Positions 57,424 through 64,000 of a stretch of DNA of 64,000 nt are shown one piece after another (the first letter of the stretch is position 1; each line of letters begins with the position of its first letter). Location of the stretch: contig CAZBDU010000015.1 of the NCBI GenBank assembly GCA_964490725.1, positions 24,529 through 88,528 of the forward strand. The letters run 5' to 3'. Both the position numbers and the translations under genes were made by a program. The notes beneath the pieces were generated by a model. It ran no database searches and was not told the DNA's origin. It saw only the letters and a program-made list of their open reading frames with translations. This DNA is from CAZBDU01 sp964490725 (GTDB taxonomy: Bacteria; Spirochaetota; Spirochaetia; SZUA-6; DRHE01).

Positions 57424-58941
57424 ATGGAATCTAAGGCGATAGTAATCCTGAATGAAAAAACGGGCAACGTGAATCCGGATATATTCGGACATTTTGCAGA
57501 GCACTTGGGAAGATGCATCTACGAAGGTATCTATGTCGGCGAGGAGTCCCCCATCCCCAACACGAGGGGGCTTCGCAACGACGTTGTCGAGGCACTAAGA
57601 AGAATCAAACCTTCGGTCCTGCGATGGCCGGGCGGCTGCTTCGCCGACGACTACCACTGGCGAGATGGAATCGGCCCAAAGAGCGAAAGACCGAAGACTG
57701 TAAACATCCACTGGGGTGGCGTTGTCGAAACCAATCAATTCGGGACCCATGAGTTCATCGATTTCTGCCGCCTCATCGGTGCTCAGCCCTATATCTGCTT
57801 CAATGTGGGAAGCGGTTCGCCGAAAGAAGCCAAAGACTGGATAGAGTACTGCAATTTTCCTGGGAATAGCAGCCTTGCCGAAGAGCGACGTCGTAATGGG
57901 AATCCCGATCCCTTTAATGTCAAGTACTGGGGCATTGGAAACGAGCTATGGGGATGTGGCGGCCAGTGGCAGCCCGATACCTACGCCGCAGAGCTCAAGA
58001 GAGTACAGACCTTCATCTACTCCTTTTCTCCCTTCATCATCGCGTGCGGGCCCAGGGGGAACAATCCCTTCGAGCTCAGAAGGGACTGGGTGCTGAGGTT
58101 TTTCCAAGAATTCGAACGAAGACAGCATCCCCATCACAGGCCTATTGACGGGTTTTCGCTGCATTTCTATACGCGTGGTCCAGACGCAGGCGGTGACCTT
58201 GATTTCTCGGACAATCAGTACTACTGGATGCTGAGAGAGACGCTCGGAATAGAGGAGAGGATCAGGGAGGTCCGAGCGGGTATGGACGCCTATGATCCTT
58301 CAAGGAAAATCGGATTGATCGTCGACGAGTGGGGCACGTGGCACCCCGAGGCTCGACACGACAACGGTCTGGAGCAGCAAAACAGCATGAGGGATGCTCT
58401 GGTAGCGGCGCTGAATCTCGACATATTTGTGAGAATGGCTGATCAGGTGATCATGAGCAATATCGCTCAGATCATAAACGTTCTTCAAGCAATGATACTC
58501 ACCAAAGAGGACCTGATGATGTTGACCCCTACATACCACGTCTATAACATGTACAAGCATCATCAGGGGGCGGACTCCCTCCGGCTTCTCATCCACGGCC
58601 CTGAGATTGACTTCGCTTCGAACGGAGAGGAATATTCACTTCCGGCGGTTGCAGGTTCCGCCTCTCTAAAAGGCCATGCGGTCTTTCTGAGCTTGACAAA
58701 CTCGCATGCACGAGATAAGGCGCAGCTGGATCTCTCACTGCTGAGCTCGGAGAGCATCAAGATCAAGGAGGTGTCAGCGTGGGAGCTGACGGGAAGCGAC
58801 ATTCACGATCACAATACCTTTGAAAATCCGGAGGCTCTAAAGCCCCAGCCCGTGAAAATCGACGTAAGAGATATCGAGAATGGGAAGATCGCTCTCTCGG
58901 CTCATTCCGTCACAACGGTAAAGATCGCTCTGGGCGATTAG
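57424..58941 (+). CDS. Alpha-L-arabinofuranosidase, glycoside hydrolase family 51
   Basis: A 505-residue cytoplasmic enzyme removing alpha-L-arabinofuranosyl residues from arabinan or arabinoxylan oligosaccharides. Key residues are the acid/base Glu174 in YWGIGNELWG and the nucleophile Glu302 in GLIVDEWGTW, in a TIM barrel that starts NPDIFGHFAEHLGRCIYEGI. RWPGGCFADDYHW near 67 is also diagnostic. A C-terminal beta-sandwich follows (LSLTNSHARDKAQLDLSLL). There is no signal peptide, so substrate must be imported by the transporter upstream. ATG 57424 follows AAGGATCGAT; an in-frame TTG/GTG extension to 57382 is unlikely. It closes the arabinose-saccharide operon. Confidence 0.95.
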   Translation: MESKAIVILNEKTGNVNPDIFGHFAEHLGRCIYEGIYVGEESPIPNTRGLRNDVVEALRRIKPSVLRWPGGCFADDYHWRDGIGPKSERPKTVNIHWGGVVETNQFGTHEFIDFCRLIGAQPYICFNVGSGSPKEAKDWIEYCNFPGNSSLAEERRRNGNPDPFNVKYWGIGNELWGCGGQWQPDTYAAELKRVQTFIYSFSPFIIACGPRGNNPFELRRDWVLRFFQEFERRQHPHHRPIDGFSLHFYTRGPDAGGDLDFSDNQYYWMLRETLGIEERIREVRAGMDAYDPSRKIGLIVDEWGTWHPEARHDNGLEQQNSMRDALVAALNLDIFVRMADQVIMSNIAQIINVLQAMILTKEDLMMLTPTYHVYNMYKHHQGADSLRLLIHGPEIDFASNGEEYSLPAVAGSASLKGHAVFLSLTNSHARDKAQLDLSLLSSESIKIKEVSAWELTGSDIHDHNTFENPEALKPQPVKIDVRDIENGKIALSAHSVTTVKIALGD

Positions 58942-58945
58942 ATAA

Positions 58946-58959
58946 CTTGATCGATCAAG
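58946..58959. repeat. 14-bp perfect palindrome after the GH51 gene
   Basis: CTTGATCGATCAAG lies 5 bases after the arabinofuranosidase stop and marks the edge of the less GC-rich island. The role is unknown. Confidence 0.4.
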
Positions 58960-59159
58960 CCAGTTCCGCCGGCACTGCACACGGGGTCTTGCGGCCGCGC
59001 ATCCGCATCGTCCCGGGTGCCGAGCGTGTGCCGGTCTTTCCAGGACGGTTGCTGCGGCGTCGGGCAATCAGTGACCACGCCGCCACAGACACCAGGCCGG
59101 CGGCGTCGAGGTAGGCGAACGATGGCGGTTGGTGGGCCAGGCGGCAGCCTCGGGGGGCT

Positions 59160-59430
59160 CGACGAGCCCGTGCCTGTGAGCTTCTGGGCATCTCGATCCG
59201 CACGCTGCAGAGGTGGGAAGCGGCCGGCGAACGCGGTGATGGCAGGCAGGGACCGGGCAGCGGGTCGCAGAATGTCTTGGGCGAAGCCGAGAGGGCCCTG
59301 GTGGTGGCGGTGGCCACCAGTCCGGCCTTTCGAGACCTTGCACCATCGCGGGCCTGCGGGCCGAACCAGCTGGAGCCGGGACATCACGTACCTGAGGGCT
59401 GCGCTGCGGGGACAGTTCCACTACTTGTTA
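59160..59430 (+). mobile_element. Relic of an IS3-family transposase (DDE integrase-type)
   Basis: The plus-strand frame ACELLGISIRTLQRWEAAGE is followed after a Gly/Arg-rich stretch by LGEAERALVVAVATSPAFRD and LAPS. This is the N-terminal part of IS3-group OrfB. The next recognisable piece, GPNQL in one frame and SWSRDITYLRAALRGQFHYL in another, is the WSWDITYL start of the catalytic domain with the first Asp. The intervening 40-50 residues and the whole C-terminal DDE core are missing, and the frame is broken. No terminal repeats were found. It is a dead fragment directly against the kinase gene 3' end. Confidence 0.7.
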
Positions 59431-60687
59431 CCTGCCGGACACGAAACGCTGGATCTTCTCTATGAGGGAGGGAGAGCCAAACCCTCCCGCTTTGGTTATC
59501 AGCGGGAGGTCAATTGACTCGCCGATCATTCGGGACAGCACTACACCACTTTCAATCTGTTCAATGGGCAGGATTCTTGGCGCGGCCAGTGCTTCGATGA
59601 CGGCGACAGCGGTGTCACCTCCGAATACCACCAGAGAGAACTTGCGTCCCGATCGCAGAATCCTCTCTACTGTCTTGCCCAAGGCCCGAGCCGCAAGTCG
59701 GGGTACGGCCTGCTCCGCAAGGCCATGCTCTCGGTCATAGGCGCGAACCCGTCGAAGATCTTCATCCCTCCTGGCGGTCTGCAGAACGACATCGCCACCT
59801 CTGTCCAGCTGTTCCTCTATTCGACACAGCAGGCCGTCTCGGTCTCGAAAGCCGCCCCCGCTCCCGCCCAGCAATTCCTCCGGCCGCATCCTCACGCGAC
59901 CCATCCCCCTGCGCGCCGCCGCCTCGACCTGCCCCAGCGATACGGGGTTTGTGCTGCCGCAGACGATCAGGAGTTGCGAAGGGCACGATAGCTCCGGAAT
60001 GAACCGTCTTCGAAGTCCAACCACGTCGCACAAAGAAGCGGCGAATCCGGCGCATCCCGCCGTTGCCCGAAGAAGCCCGTCTTTTTTCAACTGCCCAGCG
60101 ATCAACCGCAGATCATCATCCGTTCGAGCGTCGAAGACAACGATACGTCTCCCTCGCTGTCTCAACCGCCCAAAACGTGGGCTCCGGACCACGGATACGG
60201 GTATCGAGGATTGCAGCGCAATGATGTCCGGTATGTAGCTGCTTCGGACCGGGTTTTGAGGATCCTCCCCGTACGTCGACTGGTGCAGGAGCTTCCCTTG
60301 GACGTACTGCCTGCCGTCAATGGTGACCCGTCCGTTGGCAGGATAGGCCGGGACAAATGGAAGGAACAAGGCGTTGCTGGCTTCCAGGAAGGCTTGCAGC
60401 TCACTGCCGATGTTGCCTCTCAGAGTGGAGTCCGTCTTCTTGTAGAAACTGCCGATACCGTCGCGCCGGCCCATCTCCACTGCCTCTCTGACACGGACAG
60501 CCGCCTGAGCCCCGGAAAGGTGCCGGGTCTCCAGGTCGATCGCGACGACGCTCACGCCTTCATCTGCTCCTTGATGAATCGTCTCCATTCTGGTAGAAAC
60601 CAGGGTGGGTACGCTCTGCTGGGCAAATTGCGCGCCGGTGTCCAGGGCGCCGGTCAGATCGTCCGACAGTACCAGCAGATCGGCCAT
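59428..60687 (-). CDS. Four-carbon acid sugar kinase family protein (DUF1537, OtnK/DtnK-like)
   Basis: A 419-residue two-domain kinase. The N-domain opens LLVLSDDLTGALDTGAQFAQ, the substrate-binding DDLTGA motif. YKKTDSTLRGNIGSELQAFL carries the conserved KxDSTxRGN. FVPAYPANGRVTIDGRQYV is followed by the C-terminal nucleotide domain (LLIVCGSTNPVSLGQ, KFSLVVFGGDTAVAVI, ITKAGGFGS). Characterised members phosphorylate D-threonate, D- or L-erythronate or related acids at O4. A PdxA2-type dehydrogenase is encoded divergently 42 bases away, the known partner for 4-phospho-threonate or erythronate. The start is ATG 60687. Confidence 0.92.
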   Translation of the reverse strand: MADLLVLSDDLTGALDTGAQFAQQSVPTLVSTRMETIHQGADEGVSVVAIDLETRHLSGAQAAVRVREAVEMGRRDGIGSFYKKTDSTLRGNIGSELQAFLEASNALFLPFVPAYPANGRVTIDGRQYVQGKLLHQSTYGEDPQNPVRSSYIPDIIALQSSIPVSVVRSPRFGRLRQRGRRIVVFDARTDDDLRLIAGQLKKDGLLRATAGCAGFAASLCDVVGLRRRFIPELSCPSQLLIVCGSTNPVSLGQVEAAARRGMGRVRMRPEELLGGSGGGFRDRDGLLCRIEEQLDRGGDVVLQTARRDEDLRRVRAYDREHGLAEQAVPRLAARALGKTVERILRSGRKFSLVVFGGDTAVAVIEALAAPRILPIEQIESGVVLSRMIGESIDLPLITKAGGFGSPSLIEKIQRFVSGR

Positions 60688-60729
60688 GTGCGCCTAACCT
60701 ACAGCGACCGTGCAGGGAGCGTCAACGAA

Positions 60730-61794
60730 GTGAAGCCGCTCTTGGGGATTACCATGGGCGATCCAGCAGGGATCGGTGGCGAGATCATTGTCAAGGCTCT
60801 CGCGGGAGAAGCCGTTCACAAGGTCTGCCGTCCCCTGGTGATTGGGGATTTCCGCGTCATGCAGAGGGCTTCCCGGGAGATAACCAGGCTGGGCGTTGAT
60901 GTCCGTCGAAGCAAGCCCGGACAGCTGCCCGCCGCCGATTCGTTCGTACCGGGATGCATCAACGTCCTGGATCTGGCGAACGTGGACGCGCCAAGCCTGG
61001 AGTACGGTCAGGTGTCGGCTGGTAGCGGGCGCGCGTCCTTCGAATACATCGAAACCGCTGTCCGCTTGGCGATGGAGGGCAGCATCGACGCCACGGTGAC
61101 CGCTCCCATACACAAGCGCGCACTGAATCTCGCCGCCATCCAGCACGCCGGTCACACTGAGATCTATGCTTCTCTCACGAACACCAGAACCTACGCCATG
61201 ATGCTCGTGGAGGGCGAGTTTCGTGTGGCCCACGTTTCGACCCATGTCTCTCTGAGGGAAGCGATCGGGCGGGTCAAGAGCGAACGAATCCTGCATGTGA
61301 TCAGGCTGACCCAGGACATGCTCCAGCGAATCGATATCGCTCATCCACGCATCGCCGTTTCGGGTCTCAATCCCCACGCCGGCGAAGGGACGCTCTTCGG
61401 CGACGAGGACGAGCTGGAGATTGCTCCCGCAGTCGCGCGGGCGCAATCCCTGGGCATGCAGGTCACCGGCCCGCTGCCGCCGGACACCTGCTTCGCCCGC
61501 GCCGCGGCCGGCCTGTTCGACGCCGCTGTGGCCATGTATCACGACCAGGGTCACATCCCGGTCAAGATGCGGGGCTTTCGCTGGAACGCCGGGCAAAAGA
61601 GGTGGGACAGCGTGCGGGGAGTCAACATCACGCTTGGGCTACCGATCATCCGCACCTCCGTGGACCACGGCGTGGCCTTCGACATCGCAGGCCAGGGAAT
61701 CGCCTCCGAGGACAGCATGGTAGCGGCCATCGAGCTGGCGGCAAAGCTTGCCACGAGACCCCGCGACATCGAGACGGATCCGGAACGCCCCTAG
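60730..61794 (+). CDS. pdxA2: PdxA2-type 4-phospho-D-threonate/erythronate dehydrogenase
   Basis: A 354-residue NAD-dependent decarboxylating dehydrogenase of the PdxA family. The starting block is LLGITMGDPAGIGGEIIVKAL. Metal and phosphate-site motifs are TAPIHKRALNLA, HAGHTEIYASLT, NPHAGEGTLFGDEDE and AMYHDQGHIPVK. SVDHGVAFDIAGQGIA supplies further family contacts. The GTG 60730 start is inferred from the family N-terminus (KPLLGITMGD); the open frame continues far upstream without family resemblance. Next to a DUF1537 kinase this is the PdxA2 branch of acid-sugar catabolism, yielding a triose phosphate, CO2 and NADH, rather than vitamin B6 synthesis. Confidence 0.9.
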   Translation: MKPLLGITMGDPAGIGGEIIVKALAGEAVHKVCRPLVIGDFRVMQRASREITRLGVDVRRSKPGQLPAADSFVPGCINVLDLANVDAPSLEYGQVSAGSGRASFEYIETAVRLAMEGSIDATVTAPIHKRALNLAAIQHAGHTEIYASLTNTRTYAMMLVEGEFRVAHVSTHVSLREAIGRVKSERILHVIRLTQDMLQRIDIAHPRIAVSGLNPHAGEGTLFGDEDELEIAPAVARAQSLGMQVTGPLPPDTCFARAAAGLFDAAVAMYHDQGHIPVKMRGFRWNAGQKRWDSVRGVNITLGLPIIRTSVDHGVAFDIAGQGIASEDSMVAAIELAAKLATRPRDIETDPERP

Positions 61795-61801
61795 AGGCGC
61801 C

Positions 61802-61864
61802 TCAGGCTTGCAGGGCTGCTTCGATTCGTCGCACATTCTCATGGATGTCCTCGAACGAGATGTT
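61802..61864 (-). pseudogene. C-terminal scrap of a PLP aminotransferase-like gene
   Basis: The minus-strand peptide NISFEDIHENVRRIEAALQA ends in TGA. The pattern (LNISxEDIxExVRRLxxAL-stop) is the usual last helix of fold-type I aminotransferases. There is a stop two codons before it, so only about 20 codons survive. Confidence 0.35.
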
Positions 61865-61933
61865 GAATCAGCAATCTGTCCCCCTGCCGGCTCCGGGGAG
61901 TCACTCTGTCCCTGGCGCCTCGGAGATTGAGGG

Positions 61934-61963
61934 TTGCCGTAGGTGTACCAGAAGTGTTACACT
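61934..61963 (+). promoter_or_regulatory. Promoter and operator dyad for the RHH/RelE module
   Basis: TTGCCG (61934-61939), an 18-base spacer and TACACT (61958-61963). The spacer and -10 box carry a GTGTA...TACAC inverted repeat, a suitable site for an autoregulating ribbon-helix-helix antitoxin. Confidence 0.5.
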
Positions 61964-61981
61964 CGTCCATGGAGGTGTGCA

Positions 61982-62215
61982 GTGCCTACGAAGAATCCGC
62001 GCATCAACGTGGCCCTGGAGAGGCCGATCTACTCGTTGATAGAGAAACTGGCCCAAGAGCGAGGGCTGTCCTTGTCCATGGTGACCCGGGACCTGATCCG
62101 AGAAGCCCTGGAAATCCATGAGGATGCCGTCCTGGCCCAAGTGGCTGAAGAGCGGGAAGCGACTCTGGCGGGCCGTCCGACCCTTGGCCATGAGGAGGTC
62201 TGGGAATCGAGGTGA
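61982..62215 (+). CDS. Ribbon-helix-helix (CopG/RelB-type) antitoxin
   Basis: A 77-residue protein from GTG 61982, with GGAGG 6 bases upstream. The N-terminal RHH fold is RINVALERPIYSLIEKLAQERGLSLSMVTRDLIREALE, with the beta strand RINVAL for DNA contact. The acidic, helical C-terminus (AVLAQVAEEREATLAG) would wrap and neutralise the toxin. Its stop overlaps the toxin start by GTGA, the usual coupling that keeps antitoxin in excess. Confidence 0.88.
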   Translation: MPTKNPRINVALERPIYSLIEKLAQERGLSLSMVTRDLIREALEIHEDAVLAQVAEEREATLAGRPTLGHEEVWESR

Positions 62216-62490
62216 CGTACCACCTCCGATATCACCCAGACGTCAAGGACAGAGATCTTCCCAAGATCAACAGGAACATCCAGAAACGAATCAAGACGGC
62301 CATCGAGCAAAGGTTGCTTGCGGCCCCAGAGAGGCACTCAGAGCCTCTGAAGAGGACGTTGAAAGGGTACCGTAAGCTGAGGGTCGGCGACTACCGAATT
62401 GTCTTGAAACTGGAGAAGGAGGCAATCTTGATTCTGGGCATCTGTCACCGCAAAGATATCTACGAGAGGATGGAGTGGCGTATCCAGTAG
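62212..62490 (+). CDS. RelE/ParE-family toxin
   Basis: A 92-residue basic protein from GTG 62212, overlapping the antitoxin by 4 bases. It has the RelE fold: YHLRYHPDVKDRDLPKINRNIQKRIKTAIEQRL, the central PLKRTLKGYRKLRVGDYRIVLKLE strand region with the catalytic-type Arg residues, and the C-terminal ILGICHRKDIYER. RelE relatives cleave mRNA on the ribosome, whereas ParE relatives hit gyrase. The KGYRKLRVGDYRIV pattern with a C-terminal HRKDIYE is nearer RelE. A short CTCCGC/GCGGAG stem follows the stop. Confidence 0.9.
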   Translation: MTYHLRYHPDVKDRDLPKINRNIQKRIKTAIEQRLLAAPERHSEPLKRTLKGYRKLRVGDYRIVLKLEKEAILILGICHRKDIYERMEWRIQ

Positions 62491-62593
62491 TCCTCCGCAA
62501 AAAGGCGGAGCATTCAGAGACATGGGGCGGTTTCGGATAGTCGGTGACGCGTGATACAACGCGATAGTACTCAGAACCATTGGTGGGGAATCG

Positions 62594-62817
62594 GTGGAAT
62601 TACCAAATGCAGACAACGCACGAATTGAACCGGCGAAAGATTCGCCAGTATCTGCTCTCCTCGTTTTCTGACCATAGTCTGTGCTTTCGCCGATTATGGC
62701 TTCTCCTGCAACGGCGAGCTCAAGTAAATCGGCTTCGAGCCGCGCCCACTGTTCGTTGGTGTGTGAGTAGGTCAGGAAACGCCGAGGTTCATTACCGCCT
62801 TTCCAGGAGGCGCATGA
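62594..62817 (+). pseudogene. DUF6883 gene, frameshifted and with an internal inverted segment
   Basis: GTG 62594 opens VELPNADNARIEPAK, the DUF6883 start. One extra A near 62638 shifts the frame to IRQYLLSSF. Between about 62668 and 62775 the continuation is on the other strand: YSHTNEQWARLEADLLELAV, then AGEAIIGESTDYGQK. After 62776 the plus strand resumes with TPRFITAFPGGA and stops at 62817. Flipping the block back joins YGQK directly and in frame to TPRFITAFPGG. DUF6883 genes usually precede DUF4926 genes, as here. Their function is unknown. Confidence 0.75.
62663..62780. repeat. 11-bp inverted repeats flanking the inverted DUF6883 segment
   Basis: GTTTTCTGACC (62663-62673) and GGTCAGGAAAC (62770-62780) are inverted copies with one mismatch, enclosing 96 bases. 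They coincide with both ends of the segment whose coding strand is reversed. Confidence 0.75.
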
Positions 62818-63048
62818 TGACCCATAAGGTTTCGACATAGTCGTTTTGCAGGCGAACCTCCCTGAATACGGACTCCGAAAAGGTGATCTGGGGCAGTGGT
62901 GCATGTGTACGAGCCTGACGGTCTGGAGGTTGAATTCGTCACTGCTCCGGGAAGAACCGAGGCTCTTGTCACGCTCAAAATGGATGACGTACGACCGGTG
63001 GTCGACAATGATCTTGTAACAGTACGGCCTTTCAATCAGTCAGCGTAA
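62814..63048 (+). pseudogene. DUF4926 gene with two frameshifts
   Basis: ATG 62814 overlaps the DUF6883 stop (ATGA) and gives MMTHKVST before a stop. The next frame supplies DIVVLQANLPEYGLRKGDLG, and a further frame AVVHVYEPDGLEVEFVTAPG and RTEALVTLKMDDVRPV, ending at 63048. Together these make a complete DUF4926 protein (xDxVVLxxxLPExGLxxGDxGxVVHVY). One missing base near GTTTCG (62829) and one near the GGGG at 62891 account for the breaks. Confidence 0.7.
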
Positions 63049-63139
63049 GACGCCGCAACCTATTCGACCTCCGACAGCTCGATTATCCGCAAACCTGCAC
63101 CCCGTGGGCCACATCAGGACTGCGGATTACCATTGAGTA

Positions 63140-63169
63140 TTGACACGTAACAGGTTACAGAAATATATT
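63140..63169 (+). promoter_or_regulatory. Promoter with internal operator for higBA
   Basis: TTGACA (63140-63145), an 18-base spacer and TATATT (63164-63169). The spacer contains the perfect inverted repeat GTAAC-AG-GTTAC (63147-63158), positioned for repression by the HigA antitoxin. The start point falls within about 5 bases of the HigB ATG, so the message may be nearly leaderless. Confidence 0.65.
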
Positions 63170-63179
63170 CTAGACATAG

Positions 63180-63458
63180 ATGATAAAGTCATTCCGGCAC
63201 AAGGGACTGCGGGAGTACTATGAAACAGGAAACAAAAGAGGTATTAATCCAGACCATGCTTCCAGGCTGGCGCGTATTCTGGATAGACTCGATGCCTCTA
63301 TACGGCCGCTGGATATGAACTTGCCTGGTTACAGACTACACCAATTATCAGGTAAAGAGAAAGGAAGATGGTCTGTCTGGGTAAGCGGAAACTGGCGAGT
63401 GACGTTCAACTTTGAGGCGGAAGACGCGACAGGCGTCGACTACTTGGACTATCACTAG
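63180..63458 (+). CDS. higB: HigB-type toxin (RelE superfamily)
   Basis: A 92-residue ribosome-dependent mRNA interferase. It opens IKSFRHKGLREYYETGNKRG and shows PDHASRLARILDRLDAS, LPGYRLHQLSGKEKGRWSVWVSGNWRVTF and the end EDATGVDYLDYH, all HigB hallmarks. The toxin-first order with HigA downstream is the normal higBA arrangement. No clear Shine-Dalgarno precedes ATG 63180. It is 18 bases upstream of the antitoxin gene. Confidence 0.93.
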   Translation: MIKSFRHKGLREYYETGNKRGINPDHASRLARILDRLDASIRPLDMNLPGYRLHQLSGKEKGRWSVWVSGNWRVTFNFEAEDATGVDYLDYH

Positions 63459-63476
63459 ATCGTGGAGGGAACGATC

Positions 63477-63770
63477 ATGACGACGAGAAAGCCCACTCAT
63501 CCCGGAGAAGTACTCCGCGAGGATGTGATCAAGCCCCTTGGTCTCACTGTGACGCAAGCGGCAAGAGACCTTGGTGTTTCTCGCAAGACACTCTCTGAGC
63601 TGATCAATCAGAGAGCCGCCTTGAGTCCTGAGATGGCCCTGAGGATTGCCAAGGCAACAAATACAAGTCCGGAGAGTTGGCTGAATATGCAGACGAAACT
63701 GGACCTTTGGAATGCTCTTCAGCACAAGCCTGAAAACGTATCGGAGTTTCCCCAACAACGGGCGGGGTGA
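63477..63770 (+). CDS. higA: HigA-type antitoxin (XRE helix-turn-helix)
   Basis: A 97-residue antitoxin and autorepressor. It starts THPGEVLREDVIKPLGLTVTQAARDLGVSRKTLSELIN, with the helix-turn-helix at about 22-45. ALSPEMALRIAKATNTSPESWLNMQTKLDLWNA follows, the HigA/VapI signature. GGAGGG lies 7 bases before ATG 63477. The palindrome in the higBA promoter is its likely operator. Confidence 0.95.
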   Translation: MTTRKPTHPGEVLREDVIKPLGLTVTQAARDLGVSRKTLSELINQRAALSPEMALRIAKATNTSPESWLNMQTKLDLWNALQHKPENVSEFPQQRAG

Positions 63771-63888
63771 GTTTGAATGCATTTTCGCAAAGGCGCGGAT
63801 CCTTCGGCGACATTGGCGAGCAGAGGTATGGCTTGACCGGTTCAGTTTTGTCGGCAATCATGAAAGCGGTAGGAGTTTTTCGGGCATT

Positions 63889-64000
63889 ATGAATAGTATG
63901 AACATAGTCAGCCCAGTTAAGTCTCTTGATGCTTTCGTGCCCGACAGCCTCTCATCGATCCGCAGTCTTGATACAGCCATCCCACAGCTCGCTAAAGACG
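63889..64000 (+). CDS. Start of an unidentified gene (runs off the window)
   Basis: From ATG 63889 or 63898 the frame (MNIVSPVKSLDAFVPDSLSS and onward) is open to the window end, 37 codons. AGGAG lies 13 bases or more upstream. There is no recognisable domain yet. Confidence 0.35.
   Translation, partial: MNSMNIVSPVKSLDAFVPDSLSSIRSLDTAIPQLAKD

Noticed and set aside
1..64000. tRNA, rRNA, CRISPR array or riboswitch
   Set aside because: I looked for T-loop signatures, regularly spaced repeats and known leader folds and saw none; a covariance search would be needed to exclude them.

Overview
The window is a GC-rich bacterial chromosome segment with tightly packed operons, GTG and TTG starts beside ATG, and consensus-like sigma-70 promoters. 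A spirochaete is the most likely source. The solute-binding proteins have signal peptides ending in Ala/Gly-Gly followed by an acidic or polar residue (AFAGGAGE, LFAAGGAE, VFGGGKQE, LVAGGGTE), a style I associate with Spirochaetota. This is inference; there is no rRNA or tRNA gene here to settle it. Several single-base frameshifts suggest either real decay or draft-assembly errors.

Region 1 (1-19.5 kb) is an amino-acid and methyl-group catabolic island. It holds indolepyruvate:ferredoxin oxidoreductase (iorAB, partial), a D-2-hydroxyacid dehydrogenase, an IclR regulator with two matching operator sites, two class I/II aminotransferases, a corrinoid protein, a monomethylamine-methyltransferase-family (MtmB-like) enzyme with no amber/pyrrolysine codon, an M20D amidohydrolase and a polar amino-acid ABC transporter. 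These are followed by a signal-less NMT1/THI5-like protein, an AprA/AprB-like flavoprotein-ferredoxin pair, a non-pyrrolysine MttB-family methyltransferase and a ParB/DUF4032/Lrp-RAM fusion protein. My reading is that an N-methylated and/or N-acylated amino acid is imported, deacylated, demethylated to a corrinoid protein, transaminated, and its 2-oxo acid oxidised or reduced. This is the best candidate for an undescribed system.

Region 2 (19.6-30.5 kb) is carbohydrate and sugar-acid uptake: a DctPQM TRAP transporter with an SDR dehydrogenase and a GntR/FCD regulator, then a ribose/AI-2-type ABC transporter (binding protein, ATPase, two permeases) with an FGGY kinase. Region 3 (30.5-43 kb) is mixed. 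It has a DegV/FakB-like protein overlapping a PlsY-like acyltransferase with an extra membrane domain, a small stress-type cluster (frameshifted DUF4386, PPOX-fold flavoprotein, two small proteins), a large MalT-like LuxR regulator, a TetR regulator, an MBL-fold lipoprotein, a relic of a BTAD-domain regulator and a GH78 alpha-L-rhamnosidase.

Region 4 (43.6-51.9 kb) is an IclR/KdgR-controlled operon: HpcH/HpaI aldolase (frameshifted), SDR, sugar ABC transporter, the IclR gene and a DJ-1/PfpI protein. A full KdgR-type operator lies just after its promoter. Region 5 (52.4-59.4 kb) is a visibly less GC-rich arabinose-saccharide island: an ArsR-type regulator, an AraN-like binding protein, two permeases and a GH51 arabinofuranosidase. 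An adenylate-cyclase relic and an IS3 transposase relic flank it. Region 6 (59.4-64 kb) has a divergent DUF1537 four-carbon-acid-sugar kinase/PdxA2 pair, then a debris zone with two toxin-antitoxin modules (RHH/RelE and HigBA) and a broken DUF6883/DUF4926 gene pair. Part of the DUF6883 gene is inverted between 11-bp inverted repeats.
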